This document shows, one piece after another, positions 1-10,926 of a DNA stretch of 30,327 bases (the first letter of the stretch is position 1; the number at the start of each line of letters is the position of its first letter). The position numbers and the translations under genes were made by a program. The DNA comes from CAYMSA01 sp964392965. Lineage in GTDB: Bacteria; Actinomycetota; Coriobacteriia; Anaerosomatales; Anaerosomataceae. Under the pieces are notes generated by a model that worked only from the letters and a program-made list of their open reading frames with translations, was not told the origin of the DNA and ran no database searches. The stretch lies in contig CAYMSA010000015.1 of assembly GCA_964392965.1 (NCBI GenBank), forward strand, positions 1 to 30,327, in the 5' to 3' direction.

Positions 1-1007
1 CGCTCGGCGGTCATCTCCATCTTCTCGCCGATCTCTTCCGGCGTGGGCTCGCGTCCCAGCTCCTGGAGCAGCTGGCGCTGGATCCTGATGAGCTTGTTGA
101 TCGTCTCGACCATATGCACCGGAATGCGGATCGTGCGTGCCTGATCGGCGATGGCTCGCGTGATAGCCTGCCTGATCCACCAGGTCGCATACGTGGAGAA
201 CTTGAAGCCCTTGCTGTAGTCGAACTTCTCGACCGCGCGGATGAGGCCCAGGTTGCCTTCCTGGATAAGATCCAGGAACAGCATCCCGCGACCCACATAC
301 CGCTTGGCGATCGAGACGACGAGACGCAGGTTCGCTTCGACCAGCTGCTGCTTCGCCTCGACACCTATGCGTTCGGTGCGCTCAAGACGCCTGCGTTCGG
401 TGCGATCCAGCGTGATGCCGTCTTCGGCGGCCTTCTCAAGTTGATCGACAGCCTCGAGTCCGGCCTCGATCTTCATGGCCAGATCGACCTCCTGACGTGC
501 GGTCAGGAGCGGCACCTTCCCGATCTCCTTCAGGTACATACGCACCGGGTCCGAGGTCAGCGGCCCCGAAGACACGGCCTCGACCTTCCGCCGAGGTTTG
601 CGCTTCGGCGTCGCCTTGGCGGGTGGCTTCTCGGCCAGCACTGCGTCCGTTTCCTTGGCGGCAGCGATGTCCGGATCGACCTCACTGTCGTCATCAGTCT
701 CGGCGTCGATGACGACGTCTGCGCCGTCATCAGCATGAGCGTCATCACCAGTGACGCCCACGTCGTCGCCCGATTCATCGACCACCGTCACGCCACTCGA
801 CGTCAGGTGAAGGTAGACACTCTCAACCTGGTCGTCGGTAAGATCCAGGTCGCCAAGAGCCTTCTGGATCTGGGCGTCTGAGAGTGTGCCCGCCGAACGG
901 CCCGATTTCACCAGGGCCTTCACGACCGGCAGATCGAGCTCGGGGGCAAGTGGAATCCCTTTCGCTGCAGCAGCGGCACGAGCGGTATTCTTGGATGCAG
1001 CCGTCAC
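1..1007 (-). CDS. rpoD: RNA polymerase primary sigma factor RpoD/SigA (3' end cut by window edge)
   Basis: Primary sigma factor that directs RNA polymerase to housekeeping promoters. I translated 335 residues on the minus strand; the protein runs off the window before regions 3.1-4. Residues 1-80 resemble region 1.1, followed by an acidic stretch (about 80-120) and a Lys/Arg-rich linker. Region 1.2 begins at D153 (DPVRMYLKEIG). Region 2 covers about 221-290 and includes the hallmark LIQEGNLGLIRAVEKFDY, KFSTYATWWIRQAI and RTIRIPVHMVE, the region 2.3/2.4 residues for -10 melting and recognition. Region 3.0 starts near 295. The GTG start at 1007 is preceded by GGAG 8 nt upstream and lies 35 nt after the dnaG stop, so dnaG and rpoD are probably cotranscribed (a macromolecular-synthesis operon arrangement). 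A short RTER-type duplication occurs in the variable linker (residues 202-213). Identity is secure; only the C-terminal half is unseen. Confidence 0.96.
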   Translation of the reverse strand, partial: MTAASKNTARAAAAAKGIPLAPELDLPVVKALVKSGRSAGTLSDAQIQKALGDLDLTDDQVESVYLHLTSSGVTVVDESGDDVGVTGDDAHADDGADVVIDAETDDDSEVDPDIAAAKETDAVLAEKPPAKATPKRKPRRKVEAVSSGPLTSDPVRMYLKEIGKVPLLTARQEVDLAMKIEAGLEAVDQLEKAAEDGITLDRTERRRLERTERIGVEAKQQLVEANLRLVVSIAKRYVGRGMLFLDLIQEGNLGLIRAVEKFDYSKGFKFSTYATWWIRQAITRAIADQARTIRIPVHMVETINKLIRIQRQLLQELGREPTPEEIGEKMEMTAE

Positions 1008-1042
1008 GTGGTATGCTCCGTCCTCACGTAGATCGGATCGAT

Positions 1043-2896
1043 TCAGTGCTTACGCAACGTCTTCTGTCTGCGCGTCAACTCGGCTATCTCTGCGAACAGC
1101 ACGTCGTATCGATCGCGCGACTGACCAGGATCCAGGACGGCCAATTCGGCCTGCTTGGCCCTGATCGTCCGGGCCAGAGCGAACTCGCGCACCCGGATGC
1201 CGACGTCCCGAAACGCATATTGTACTTGTTCCACTTCCAATGCGTCTACCAACCAACCCGAGAGAATCTCTGCGAGATGCCGGTCCCGTGCCGACACCGC
1301 CGCATAGAGTCCCTCTGCCCCTGCCTCTCCGGTTGCGACTATGAGCGCCAGCAGCTCCTTGGCCAGAGGGTCGGCGAAGATCTCCTCCTCAAGCAGAGCC
1401 GCGGCCTCGGAGCGCAGGGCCGGCTCGATGGCAGCGAGCTTCACGAGTGTGCGCTCGGCACGCACGTCCGGCGGTGCGAGGGCGTCCGGCACGTACGCAG
1501 TCTCACCGAAGCGCACCGCCCGGCCGGAGCCGCCAGCCGCTTCCGCTGTCGTATCCTCGACCGGCGGCCGTCTCTCCCCCGTCTGCCGGGCTACAGGAAC
1601 GGCGCGCTGTATCGTCGTGTAGTCAGTCTGCAGTCGTGACGCCAGGTAGTTCATGTAGTCCTGCCCGAGGAGCGAATCCCGCACCGGCGTGAGTACGGCC
1701 GCCGCATCCCCCAGGGCGGCCGAACGGCCCTCTGGAGTCCCCAGGTCGTGCTGGCCGAGGCGGGCATCGAGCGCAAACTTCAGGAGCGGCTCCGCTGACT
1801 CCACCACTCGGCGCGCGGCATCCGCGCCACCTGTGCGCACCAGATCGGCAGGGTCCTGGCCGTCAGGGATGAGAGCGACCTTCAGTGCGACACGTTCACT
1901 GCCGGCCTCGGGGGTCACCGTCCAGTCAAGGAACTCCACCGCACGCAGAGCAGCTCGCCTGCCCGCCTCGTCGCCATCGAACAGGTAGACGATCGTCTTC
2001 CCAAAGCGTCCCAGCAGGCGTACCTGCCGTTCGGTGAGGGCCGTGCCGAGCGTCGCCACCGCCGAGCGGATTCCGGCCTCATGAAGCGCGATGACATCCG
2101 TGTAGCCTTCGACGACAACTGCGGCGCCGTCGGCCACGATCGTCCCACGCGCCCTGTCGAGTCCATACAGGTTGGCGGACTTGTGGAAGACCGGCGTCTC
2201 CTGGGTGTTCAGGTATTTCGGTTCGCCTTTGCCGAGGATCCGTCCGCCGAAGCCGACAACTCTGCCCGATACGTCAGCGATCGGGAACATGATCCGGTCG
2301 TAGAATCTGTCACGGACCGATGCCCCATCGGCCATCCCGAGATTGGCCTCGATGATGTCCTCGCGGGAGAAACCAGCGGCCGTGAGTTCCCGTACAAGCG
2401 TCGTGCGCCCCGCAGGTGCGTAACCGAGGTTCCACCGCTTGGCCACGTCGAGGCCGAACCCCCGACCCGCCAGGTAGTCGCGGGCGACGGAGGCGCCACC
2501 CGTACGGGCAGAGACGAGCTGCCGATGGTAATACGCGGCCGCCGCCTCAAGCGCAGCGAAGAGCCGCTCCTTGCGCGCGAGCGGCAGACCTTTGCCGCCC
2601 TCCTCCGTGATCTCGATATGCGCACGCTCGGCCAGTCGCCGGACCGCGTCGGGGAACTCGAGGCGCTCGGACTCCATCATGAAACCGAACGCATCGCCTC
2701 CCTTACCGCAGCCGAAGCAGTGCCACAACTGCGTGGCCGGATCGATCTTGAACGACGGCGTCTTCTCGTTGTGGAACGGGCAGTTCCCCCACATGAGACG
2801 ACCGCGTCTCTTGAGCGGCACCGTCTCTGAGATGAGCGCGACCAGGTCGGTGGCGTCCCGCACGCGGGCGATGTCCTCATCGGATATGCGCCCCAT
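1043..2896 (-). CDS. dnaG: DNA primase DnaG
   Basis: Synthesises RNA primers for the replication fork. 617 residues, normal for the family. The N-terminal CHC2 zinc-binding domain has the pattern CPFH ... HCFGCGKGGD (C39, H42, C60, C63). The catalytic core follows, with the Toprim segment VVVEGYTDVIALHEAG and the metal-binding YLFDGDEAGRRAA at roughly residues 260-325. The remaining C-terminal region (after about 440) is the variable helicase-interacting domain. I chose ATG at 2896 because GGAGGT sits about 5 nt upstream; a GTG at 2902 would add two residues but lies inside that ribosome binding site. It follows dgt after a 120-nt gap that holds a possible -10 box (TACACT, 2956-2961) but no good -35, so an internal promoter is possible rather than shown. 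rpoD follows 35 nt downstream. Confidence 0.97.
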   Translation of the reverse strand: MGRISDEDIARVRDATDLVALISETVPLKRRGRLMWGNCPFHNEKTPSFKIDPATQLWHCFGCGKGGDAFGFMMESERLEFPDAVRRLAERAHIEITEEGGKGLPLARKERLFAALEAAAAYYHRQLVSARTGGASVARDYLAGRGFGLDVAKRWNLGYAPAGRTTLVRELTAAGFSREDIIEANLGMADGASVRDRFYDRIMFPIADVSGRVVGFGGRILGKGEPKYLNTQETPVFHKSANLYGLDRARGTIVADGAAVVVEGYTDVIALHEAGIRSAVATLGTALTERQVRLLGRFGKTIVYLFDGDEAGRRAALRAVEFLDWTVTPEAGSERVALKVALIPDGQDPADLVRTGGADAARRVVESAEPLLKFALDARLGQHDLGTPEGRSAALGDAAAVLTPVRDSLLGQDYMNYLASRLQTDYTTIQRAVPVARQTGERRPPVEDTTAEAAGGSGRAVRFGETAYVPDALAPPDVRAERTLVKLAAIEPALRSEAAALLEEEIFADPLAKELLALIVATGEAGAEGLYAAVSARDRHLAEILSGWLVDALEVEQVQYAFRDVGIRVREFALARTIRAKQAELAVLDPGQSRDRYDVLFAEIAELTRRQKTLRKH

Positions 2897-3016
2897 GACC
2901 ACCTCCAGAATCGAACACGACGGTTCTCACGACGATGCCACGCGGATGCACACCCAGTGTACCGCTCCCCTCAGGTGAGGTATCGGCACCCGGGCACGGG
3001 AGCTTCACGACACAGA

Positions 3017-4066
3017 TCATGTCCTCCAGCGATTAGGGATCATCAGCTGCTCGTAGGTGCGGATGGCGAAGCGGTCGGTCATGCCTGATACGTAGTCGGT
3101 GACCGCGATGACGAGGTCCGCCGGGTCAGCCGGGCGTTCGTCGTCGGGCAACGCTTCCGGATGTCTCAGGTAGTGCTCGAACAGCGTGCGTACGACACCG
3201 TATGCCTTGGGCTCTTCGGCCTTCGCCGAAGGCGAGAGATACACGTGGTCGAACAGGAACGACCGCAGGTCCATGAGCGCCTTGTAGACCGTATCATCCA
3301 TCCGCACCTCGTCCAAGACGGCCGTCGTCTCGACAAGGCTCGTGACCATCGTCGTGATGCGCGCGTTGTGCGTCGTGCCGAGCACCGACGTCGCCGCCCT
3401 CGGCAGGTCCTCCTCGCGCAGCACACCGCCCCTGATGGCATCGTCGATGTCGTGGTTCACGTACGCGACCCGGTCCGCGATGGCAACGATCTGGCCCTCG
3501 AACGTCTGCGCCTTGCGGTTCCCCGTGTGACACCGTATGCCGTCCCGGACCTCCCACGTGAGATTCAGGCCCTTACCCTCGTACTCCAGCTGCTCGACGA
3601 TGCGCAGGCTCTGGAGGTTGTGCTTGAACGGCCACGGAGCCCGCGGGTGCTCCTCGCGCACCTCGGCGAGCGCGTCACAGAGGGCATCCTCGCCGATGTG
3701 ACCGAACGGTGTGTGGCCGAGGTCATGGCCGAGCGCTATGGCCTCGGTGAGGTCCTCGTTCAGGCGAAGTGCCCGCGCCACCGTGCGAGCGATCTGGGCG
3801 ACCTCGAGCGTGTGCGTCAGGCGGGTCCGGTAGTGATCGCCCTCTGGCGCCAGGAACACCTGCGTCTTGTGCGACAGTCGACGGAAAGCCTTCGAGTGGA
3901 TGATCCGGTCACGGTCCCGCTGGTACTCGGTGCGATACGGGTCGGGTCTGCCGGGCTTCTCCCGGCCGCGCGTCTCACCCGAGAACGCGGCGCGGGGACT
4001 CAGGCGCCCGCGTTCCTCGCGTTCGTACGCCTCACGCGCCATGCCGTATGTGGGCCCCTCGGTCAT
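3017..4066 (-). CDS. dgt: Deoxyguanosinetriphosphate triphosphohydrolase-like protein (HD domain dNTPase)
   Basis: HD-superfamily dNTP triphosphohydrolase, which splits dNTPs to deoxynucleoside plus triphosphate and helps control dNTP pools. 349 residues, the short (non-E. coli) class. Visible motifs: FRRLSHKTQV at 61-70, then RTRLTHTLEVAQIAR with H85 and ALGHDLGHTPFGH with the H114-D115 pair that gives the domain its name. The C-terminal part matches the Dgt-type antiviral-HD region. ATG at 4066 has AGAGG about 6 nt upstream. The gene precedes dnaG on the same strand, a pairing seen in many actinobacteria that links nucleotide pool control with primer synthesis. Actual substrate preference cannot be read from sequence. 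No clear promoter was found in 4067-4125. Confidence 0.93.
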   Translation of the reverse strand: MTEGPTYGMAREAYEREERGRLSPRAAFSGETRGREKPGRPDPYRTEYQRDRDRIIHSKAFRRLSHKTQVFLAPEGDHYRTRLTHTLEVAQIARTVARALRLNEDLTEAIALGHDLGHTPFGHIGEDALCDALAEVREEHPRAPWPFKHNLQSLRIVEQLEYEGKGLNLTWEVRDGIRCHTGNRKAQTFEGQIVAIADRVAYVNHDIDDAIRGGVLREEDLPRAATSVLGTTHNARITTMVTSLVETTAVLDEVRMDDTVYKALMDLRSFLFDHVYLSPSAKAEEPKAYGVVRTLFEHYLRHPEALPDDERPADPADLVIAVTDYVSGMTDRFAIRTYEQLMIPNRWRT

Positions 4067-4125
4067 CTGCTCCCTCTGGCACCCGGTGTCTGTCTGTCGA
4101 TCGCTCCGTCACGCCGGTCCCGTTC

Positions 4126-4169
4126 ACGGCGTGGCATCGCCGGTCCCCTGCCGACGGATGCCACGCCGT
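4126..4169 (-). terminator. Perfect 13-bp inverted repeat 3' of ppdK
   Basis: ACGGCGTGGCATC (4126-4138) and GATGCCACGCCGT (4157-4169) are exact reverse complements separated by 18 nt. The structure begins 10 nt after the ppdK stop and lies before dgt. It has no U-tract on either side, so it is at best a GC-hairpin terminator of the kind common in high-GC genomes, or an RNA 3'-end stabiliser. Confidence 0.55.
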
Positions 4170-4179
4170 ATCGGTTCCG

Positions 4180-6888
<2,709 letters not shown>

Positions 6889-6939
6889 GTCGCCCAAGTC
6901 CTCGCCTTTCTCACAAGTACCGACCCTTGAACAGCGCCA

Positions 6940-6945
6940 ATCATA
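6940..6945 (-). promoter_or_regulatory. Candidate -10 box of ppdK
   Basis: On the minus strand TATGAT (one mismatch to consensus) occurs 51 nt before the chosen ppdK start. No convincing -35 is found 16-18 nt upstream. A separate ppdK promoter would allow expression independent of glyQ-glyS-PDRP. Confidence 0.38.
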
Positions 6946-6950
6946 CCGCA

Positions 6951-6974
6951 CCGCACCCGCACACGCGGCTGCGG
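6951..6974 (-). terminator. GC hairpin 3' of the PPDK regulator gene
   Basis: CCGCACCCG (6951-6959) pairs with CGGCTGCGG (6966-6974), 8 of 9 positions, across a 6-nt loop. It lies 18 nt after the regulator stop codon and just before the putative ppdK -10 box. No U-run follows, so a terminator role is tentative. Confidence 0.38.
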
Positions 6975-6992
6975 AGAAGTACCCCTCCTGCC

Positions 6993-7811
6993 TCACACCC
7001 TGCTGATGCCGCGAGCGGTCATATGTTGCAGGATCTCCTGGGCCGACTCCTCCACTGCCCGGTTGTCCGTGCGTACGACCATGCATCCGATGCGCCGCAT
7101 GATCGCCCGGGCCTCCTTGAGCTCGCGTTCGATGTGCTCGCGTTCGGCGTATCCCGGCACCCACTGACCGAGGTTGCGTACGCGCTCCTGACGGATCGCC
7201 AGCAGGGTGTCAGGTGTGGTGACGAGTCCGAAGACACGGCGTGGATCGAGTTCGAACAGCTGCGGCGGTGGCTCGTGACCGAGCACGAGGGGCACATTCG
7301 CCGCGCGCCACCCCTTCGTGGCGAGATACATCGTTATCGGCGTCTTGCTCGATCGCGAGACGCCGAGCAACACGACATCCGCCTGAGGAAGGCTCTCGGC
7401 GTTGCGCCCGTCATCGTGCGCGACGGCGAACTCCATCGCATCGATACGGGCGAAGTACTCCTCATCGGTGCGCCGGATGAGACCGGCCTCACCGGTGGGG
7501 TCCAACCCCGTCTTCTCGGCGAGAAGCGTCACCGCGGGACCGAGGAGGTCGACACCGGCGACTCCGCCGCCTGTCAGGCGTTCCATCTCATGACGCAGCG
7601 GCCCGGTGACGAGCGTGTAGAAGAACACGCTCTCCTCGCCCGCGTGTGCCGCGACCAGCTCCTTCAGATGCCGCGGGCTCTTGACCTTGGGGAGGCGCTC
7701 GATGTGGAGCACGCCGGGCTCGAACTGCGCGAGCGCAGCGAGCGCCACGGCCTCCCCCGTGTCGCCCACGGAGTCCGAGAGTACGTATACCGTCAGTGGC
7801 CGAGTGCTCAC
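6993..7811 (-). CDS. Pyruvate, phosphate dikinase regulatory protein (PDRP; PpsR/YqfL family)
   Basis: Bifunctional ADP-dependent kinase and Pi-dependent pyrophosphorylase that switches PPDK (or PEP synthase in other bacteria) off and on by modifying an active-site threonine. 272 residues, the normal size. The N-terminus TVYVLSDSVGDTGEA is the family signature, and the P-loop-like LLGVSRSSKTPITMYLA (G150-T157 core) is clearly present. Adjacency to ppdK, and absence of a PEP synthase in the window, argue that PPDK is the target. The GTG start at 7811 has AGGGTG 5 nt upstream and lies 4 nt past the glyS stop, so translation is probably coupled to glyS. It is the last gene of the glyQ-glyS unit; a hairpin follows at 6951-6974. 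Confidence 0.94.
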   Translation of the reverse strand: MSTRPLTVYVLSDSVGDTGEAVALAALAQFEPGVLHIERLPKVKSPRHLKELVAAHAGEESVFFYTLVTGPLRHEMERLTGGGVAGVDLLGPAVTLLAEKTGLDPTGEAGLIRRTDEEYFARIDAMEFAVAHDDGRNAESLPQADVVLLGVSRSSKTPITMYLATKGWRAANVPLVLGHEPPPQLFELDPRRVFGLVTTPDTLLAIRQERVRNLGQWVPGYAEREHIERELKEARAIMRRIGCMVVRTDNRAVEESAQEILQHMTARGISRV

Positions 7812-7815
7812 ACCA

Positions 7816-9888
7816 TCACCCTGAGAGCTTGCCGAAGTCCGCGAATCCCTCGAACAGGCCCACTAGACGGTTGAGGACCGCCAACCGGTTCGTCCGGATG
7901 CGCGCGTCCTCGTCCATCACGAGTACGTTCGTGAAGAAACTGTCGACGGGAGCGCGCAGCTCGGCGAGCGCGGCAAGTGCTCCTTCGTAGTCGCGATTCT
8001 CGGTCATAAGTGTGCGCACGGCACCGTAGGCGGCCTCCACGGCGTCGATGAGCGCCAGCTCGTCCGTACCCATAAGTGAACGATCGGGTGCCGTCCCCGC
8101 CGAAGCGTCGGCGAGATTGGCCACCCGGCGAAACGCCACCGATAGGTCGGCTCCCGCTTCGGATCCACGGAAGCCCTTCAGGGCACGGACCCGGTGAAGC
8201 GTGTCTGCCGGGTCAGCCGAGGCCACAGCCATGACGGCCTCGACCTCATCGTGCGCGAAACCGCGATCGCGGAGCATGACCGCAAGTCGACCGTCGAAGA
8301 ACGACTTCACCGCTCCGGTGCATGCGGTCGCATCCAGATCGGCCACGACTCCTGCATAGCCCTTCACGGCTGCCGCGATCGCGCCATCGAGGTCGAGCGG
8401 CATGCCGCCGTCGATCGCCATCGTGAGGATGCCGATCGCCGAACGCCGGAGTGCGTAGGGGTCCGCCGAGCCGGTCGGCCCCTGGCCGATCGCGAACAGA
8501 CCGACGATCGTGTCGAGCTTGTCGGCGGCAGACACCAGCTTGCCCGCGAGCGACCGCGGGAGCACGTCGCCGGCGAAACGCGGGCGATAGTGGTCCACGA
8601 CCGCCTCGGCGACCTCCGGGGACTCGCCCGACGCGAGCGCGTAGTGGTAGCCCATGACGCCCTGCAGCGATGTGAACTCGATGACCGCGTGCGTGGCGAG
8701 GTCGGCCTTGGCTAGATGCGCGGCCCGCACGGCGTGAGCCGCCACGTCCTGCGGTGCACCGGCCATGGTCGCAAGCGCCCCGGCAAGCCGCTCGACGCGA
8801 CCCACCTTCGCCGCCAGCGAACCGAGCTTCTCGTGGAAGACGATCGTGCCGAGATCGTCCACGAACGCTGAAAGGGGCCGCGCGAGGTCCTCCTCCACAA
8901 AGAACGCGGCATCGGCGAGCCGCGCCCTGATGACCCGTTCGTGGCCGGCGATGATGGCGTCGGTGCGCTCGGGCGCACCGTTGTGCACGACGACGAAGCG
9001 GGGCAGAAGCGCGCCGTCAGGGGCCTCCAGCGGGAAGTAGCGCTGGTGGCTCTCCATGGCCTCCTCGACGATCTCACGCGGCACCGCGAGGAAACGGTCG
9101 TCGAAGCTGCCCACGGAGACGGTCGGCCATTCGACGAGGTTCACGACCTCGGCGAACGTCTTCTCGGGAACGACCGCACGGGCGCCTTCGGCCTCAGCGG
9201 CAGCATCGATACCGGCCTTGATGGTCTCGGAGCGCTCCTCGGCATCCGCGAGCACGAGCGCCGAGCGCAACGTCTCGACGTACGCGCCTGCGAAGGGCAC
9301 CTCGACGGCTCTCGAGAGGAAACGATGCCCGTAGCTCACGTTTCCCGCCTCGAGACCTGCGAAACGCACCGGCACCGGCACGGACCCATAGAGAGCCGTG
9401 AGCCACCGCACCGGACGGATGAAGCGAGTGGACCCGCTCCCCCAGCGCATGGACTTGGCCCAGTCGATGTCGGCCACGAGACCCGCGAGCAGGTCGGGCA
9501 GCACCTCCGAGGTCGGGCGACCCGTCTCCTCGACTATCGCGAACACGTACTCGCCACCGTCAGCGGTCTCGCGTACGAGGTCCTCGACGGCGACCCCCCG
9601 ACTCCGGGCGAAGCCGAGCGCGGCCTTCGTGGGCTGACCCTCGTCGTCAAAGGCCGCCTTGACCGCCGGACCTTTCACCTTGAGCGAGAGATCGGCCTGG
9701 TCTTCAGCGAGCGAGGTCACGAGAACCGCGAGTCTGCGCGGTGACGCGTATACCCTGACGGCGTTGTACTCGAGGCGGGCGCCATCGAGGGCAGCGATGG
9801 CCCGCGCCTTCAGCTGGGTCATAGCATCGTACAACGGCGCCGAGGGGATCTCCTCCACACCGATCTCGAAGAGCAGGTCGCGGCTCAC
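7816..9888 (-). CDS. glyS: Glycyl-tRNA synthetase beta subunit
   Basis: Large subunit of the bacterial alpha2beta2 glycyl-tRNA synthetase; binds tRNA-Gly while the alpha subunit forms glycyl-adenylate. 690 residues, typical. The N-terminus RDLLFEIGVEEIPSAPL and the following YASPRRLAVLV match the family opening. The HD-like domain segment with YHYALASGE and the DKLDTIVGLFAIGQGPTGS motif (roughly residues 455-475) is also characteristic, and the C-terminus resembles an anticodon-binding DALR-like region. The GTG at 9888 overlaps the glyQ TGA by 4 nt (GTGA), implying translational coupling and equal subunit supply. Many actinobacteria use a single-chain GlyRS instead, so the two-subunit form is a lineage clue. 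Confidence 0.96.
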   Translation of the reverse strand: MSRDLLFEIGVEEIPSAPLYDAMTQLKARAIAALDGARLEYNAVRVYASPRRLAVLVTSLAEDQADLSLKVKGPAVKAAFDDEGQPTKAALGFARSRGVAVEDLVRETADGGEYVFAIVEETGRPTSEVLPDLLAGLVADIDWAKSMRWGSGSTRFIRPVRWLTALYGSVPVPVRFAGLEAGNVSYGHRFLSRAVEVPFAGAYVETLRSALVLADAEERSETIKAGIDAAAEAEGARAVVPEKTFAEVVNLVEWPTVSVGSFDDRFLAVPREIVEEAMESHQRYFPLEAPDGALLPRFVVVHNGAPERTDAIIAGHERVIRARLADAAFFVEEDLARPLSAFVDDLGTIVFHEKLGSLAAKVGRVERLAGALATMAGAPQDVAAHAVRAAHLAKADLATHAVIEFTSLQGVMGYHYALASGESPEVAEAVVDHYRPRFAGDVLPRSLAGKLVSAADKLDTIVGLFAIGQGPTGSADPYALRRSAIGILTMAIDGGMPLDLDGAIAAAVKGYAGVVADLDATACTGAVKSFFDGRLAVMLRDRGFAHDEVEAVMAVASADPADTLHRVRALKGFRGSEAGADLSVAFRRVANLADASAGTAPDRSLMGTDELALIDAVEAAYGAVRTLMTENRDYEGALAALAELRAPVDSFFTNVLVMDEDARIRTNRLAVLNRLVGLFEGFADFGKLSG

Positions 9889-10772
9889 AGGGCGTCACTC
9901 CCTTCGGCCATCGCGGCTCTTGGGACGGACTCCGAGTTCACGTATGCCTCGGCACACGCCTTGGCGAGAGCGCGGATGCGTCCGATGAAGCTCACGCGCT
10001 CGGTCACGGCGATCGCGCCGCGGGCGTCCAGCAGGTTGAAATAGTGCGAGCACTTCAGGGCCTGCTCGTAGGCCGGCAACACCGCGCCGCCCGCGAGCAC
10101 GCGGACCGATTCGGCCTCATGCATGTCGAACAGGGTCCGCAGCATGGCGGTGTCGGCGAGCTCGAAGTTGAACGTCGACTGCTCGCGTTCGTTGCGGAGG
10201 AAGACGTCGCCGTACGTGAAACCAGGCGCCCACTCGAGGTCGAACACCGAGTCGACACCCTGGATGTACATCGCAAGCCGCTCGATGCCGTACGTTATCT
10301 CAGCGGGCACCGGGTCGCACTCGATGCCGCCGACCTGCTGGAAGTAGGTGAACTGCGTGACCTCCATGCCGTTCAGCCACACCTCCCACCCCAGGCCCCA
10401 GGCGCCGAGTGTGGGCGACTCCCAGTCGTCCTCGACGAGGCGCATGTCGTGCTCCATGGGCTCGATCCCGATCGCACGCAGCGAGTCGAAGTAGAGGTCC
10501 AGTACGTTGTCGGGACTCGGCTTGAGGATGACCTGGTACTGGTAGTAGTGCTGGAGCCGGTTGGGGTTCTCACCGTACCGGCCGTCCGTCGGCCGACGGG
10601 ACGGCTGCACATACGCGCAGCGCCAGGGATCGGGGCCGAGTGAGCGGAGCGTGGTGGCCGGGTGGAACGTCCCCGCACCCACCTCCATGTCCTGCGGCTG
10701 CAACAACACGCAGCCCTGGCGTGCCCAGTACTCCTGAAGCCTGAGGACCATGTCCTGGAAATTGAGCGCCAT
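9885..10772 (-). CDS. glyQ: Glycyl-tRNA synthetase alpha subunit
   Basis: Catalytic subunit forming glycyl-adenylate and charging tRNA-Gly with the beta subunit. 295 residues, as expected. Highly conserved segments are visible: NFQDMVLRLQEYWARQGC, QPQDMEVGAGTFHPATTLR, YVQPSRRPTDGRYGENPNR, QHYYQYQVILKPSP, and GWEVWLNGMEVTQFTYFQQ. ATG at 10772 has a weak GGGGT 6 nt upstream. First gene of the glyQ-glyS-PDRP unit. The 154-nt leader to recO carries a hairpin and a promoter-like pair (listed separately). I looked for a glycine T-box there (long leader with a T-box sequence and terminator) and did not find one; the space after the promoter is about 60 nt, too short. Confidence 0.97.
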   Translation of the reverse strand: MALNFQDMVLRLQEYWARQGCVLLQPQDMEVGAGTFHPATTLRSLGPDPWRCAYVQPSRRPTDGRYGENPNRLQHYYQYQVILKPSPDNVLDLYFDSLRAIGIEPMEHDMRLVEDDWESPTLGAWGLGWEVWLNGMEVTQFTYFQQVGGIECDPVPAEITYGIERLAMYIQGVDSVFDLEWAPGFTYGDVFLRNEREQSTFNFELADTAMLRTLFDMHEAESVRVLAGGAVLPAYEQALKCSHYFNLLDARGAIAVTERVSFIGRIRALAKACAEAYVNSESVPRAAMAEGSDAL

Positions 10773-10832
10773 CGAAGACCCCGTATCTGTGCGACGTCAG
10801 CAAGACGCCCGGCATCGCCGAGCGTGTGGCCT

Positions 10833-10861
10833 AGTCTAGTACACTCGGGCGTGCTGGTCAC
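10833..10861 (-). promoter_or_regulatory. Candidate promoter of glyQ-glyS-PDRP
   Basis: Read on the minus strand: -35 GTGACC (10856-10861), 17-nt spacer, -10 TAGACT (10833-10838), 60 nt before the glyQ ATG. Each box matches consensus at four positions. Its placement just after the hairpin downstream of recO supports a new transcription unit. Confidence 0.48.
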
Positions 10862-10866
10862 CCGAT

Positions 10867-10884
10867 GGTCGGCCTCTCCCGACC
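10867..10884 (-). terminator. Hairpin after recO
   Basis: GGTCGG (10867-10872) and CCGACC (10879-10884) form a 6-bp GC stem with a 6-nt loop, 42 nt after the recO stop and directly upstream of the glyQ promoter candidate. There is no U-tract, so this is a suggestive but weak end signal for the phoH-to-recO run. Confidence 0.4.
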
Positions 10885-10926
10885 TGCCGGTACTCTCCCC
10901 GAAGCATCAGCTATCCGCCCTGCGCC

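Noticed and set aside
365..406. Internal repeat in rpoD encoding RTER twice
   Set aside because: A roughly 12-nt repeat in a variable linker of a normal sigma factor; no sign of a frameshift or functional consequence.
4087..4098. Tandem TGTC x3 repeat in the dgt leader as a phase-variable tract
   Set aside because: Only three units and outside the coding sequence; too short to suggest slippage control.
6889..7164. N-terminal extension of PPDK by about 92 residues
   Set aside because: The frame is open, but it overlaps the well-supported regulator gene, the sequence is Arg/Gly/His-rich shadow, and family homology starts at VKRIYAFGGD.
10773..10926. Glycine T-box or riboswitch ahead of glyQ
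   Set aside because: The putative transcript leader is only about 60 nt and no T-box sequence, specifier stem or terminator/antiterminator pair is visible.
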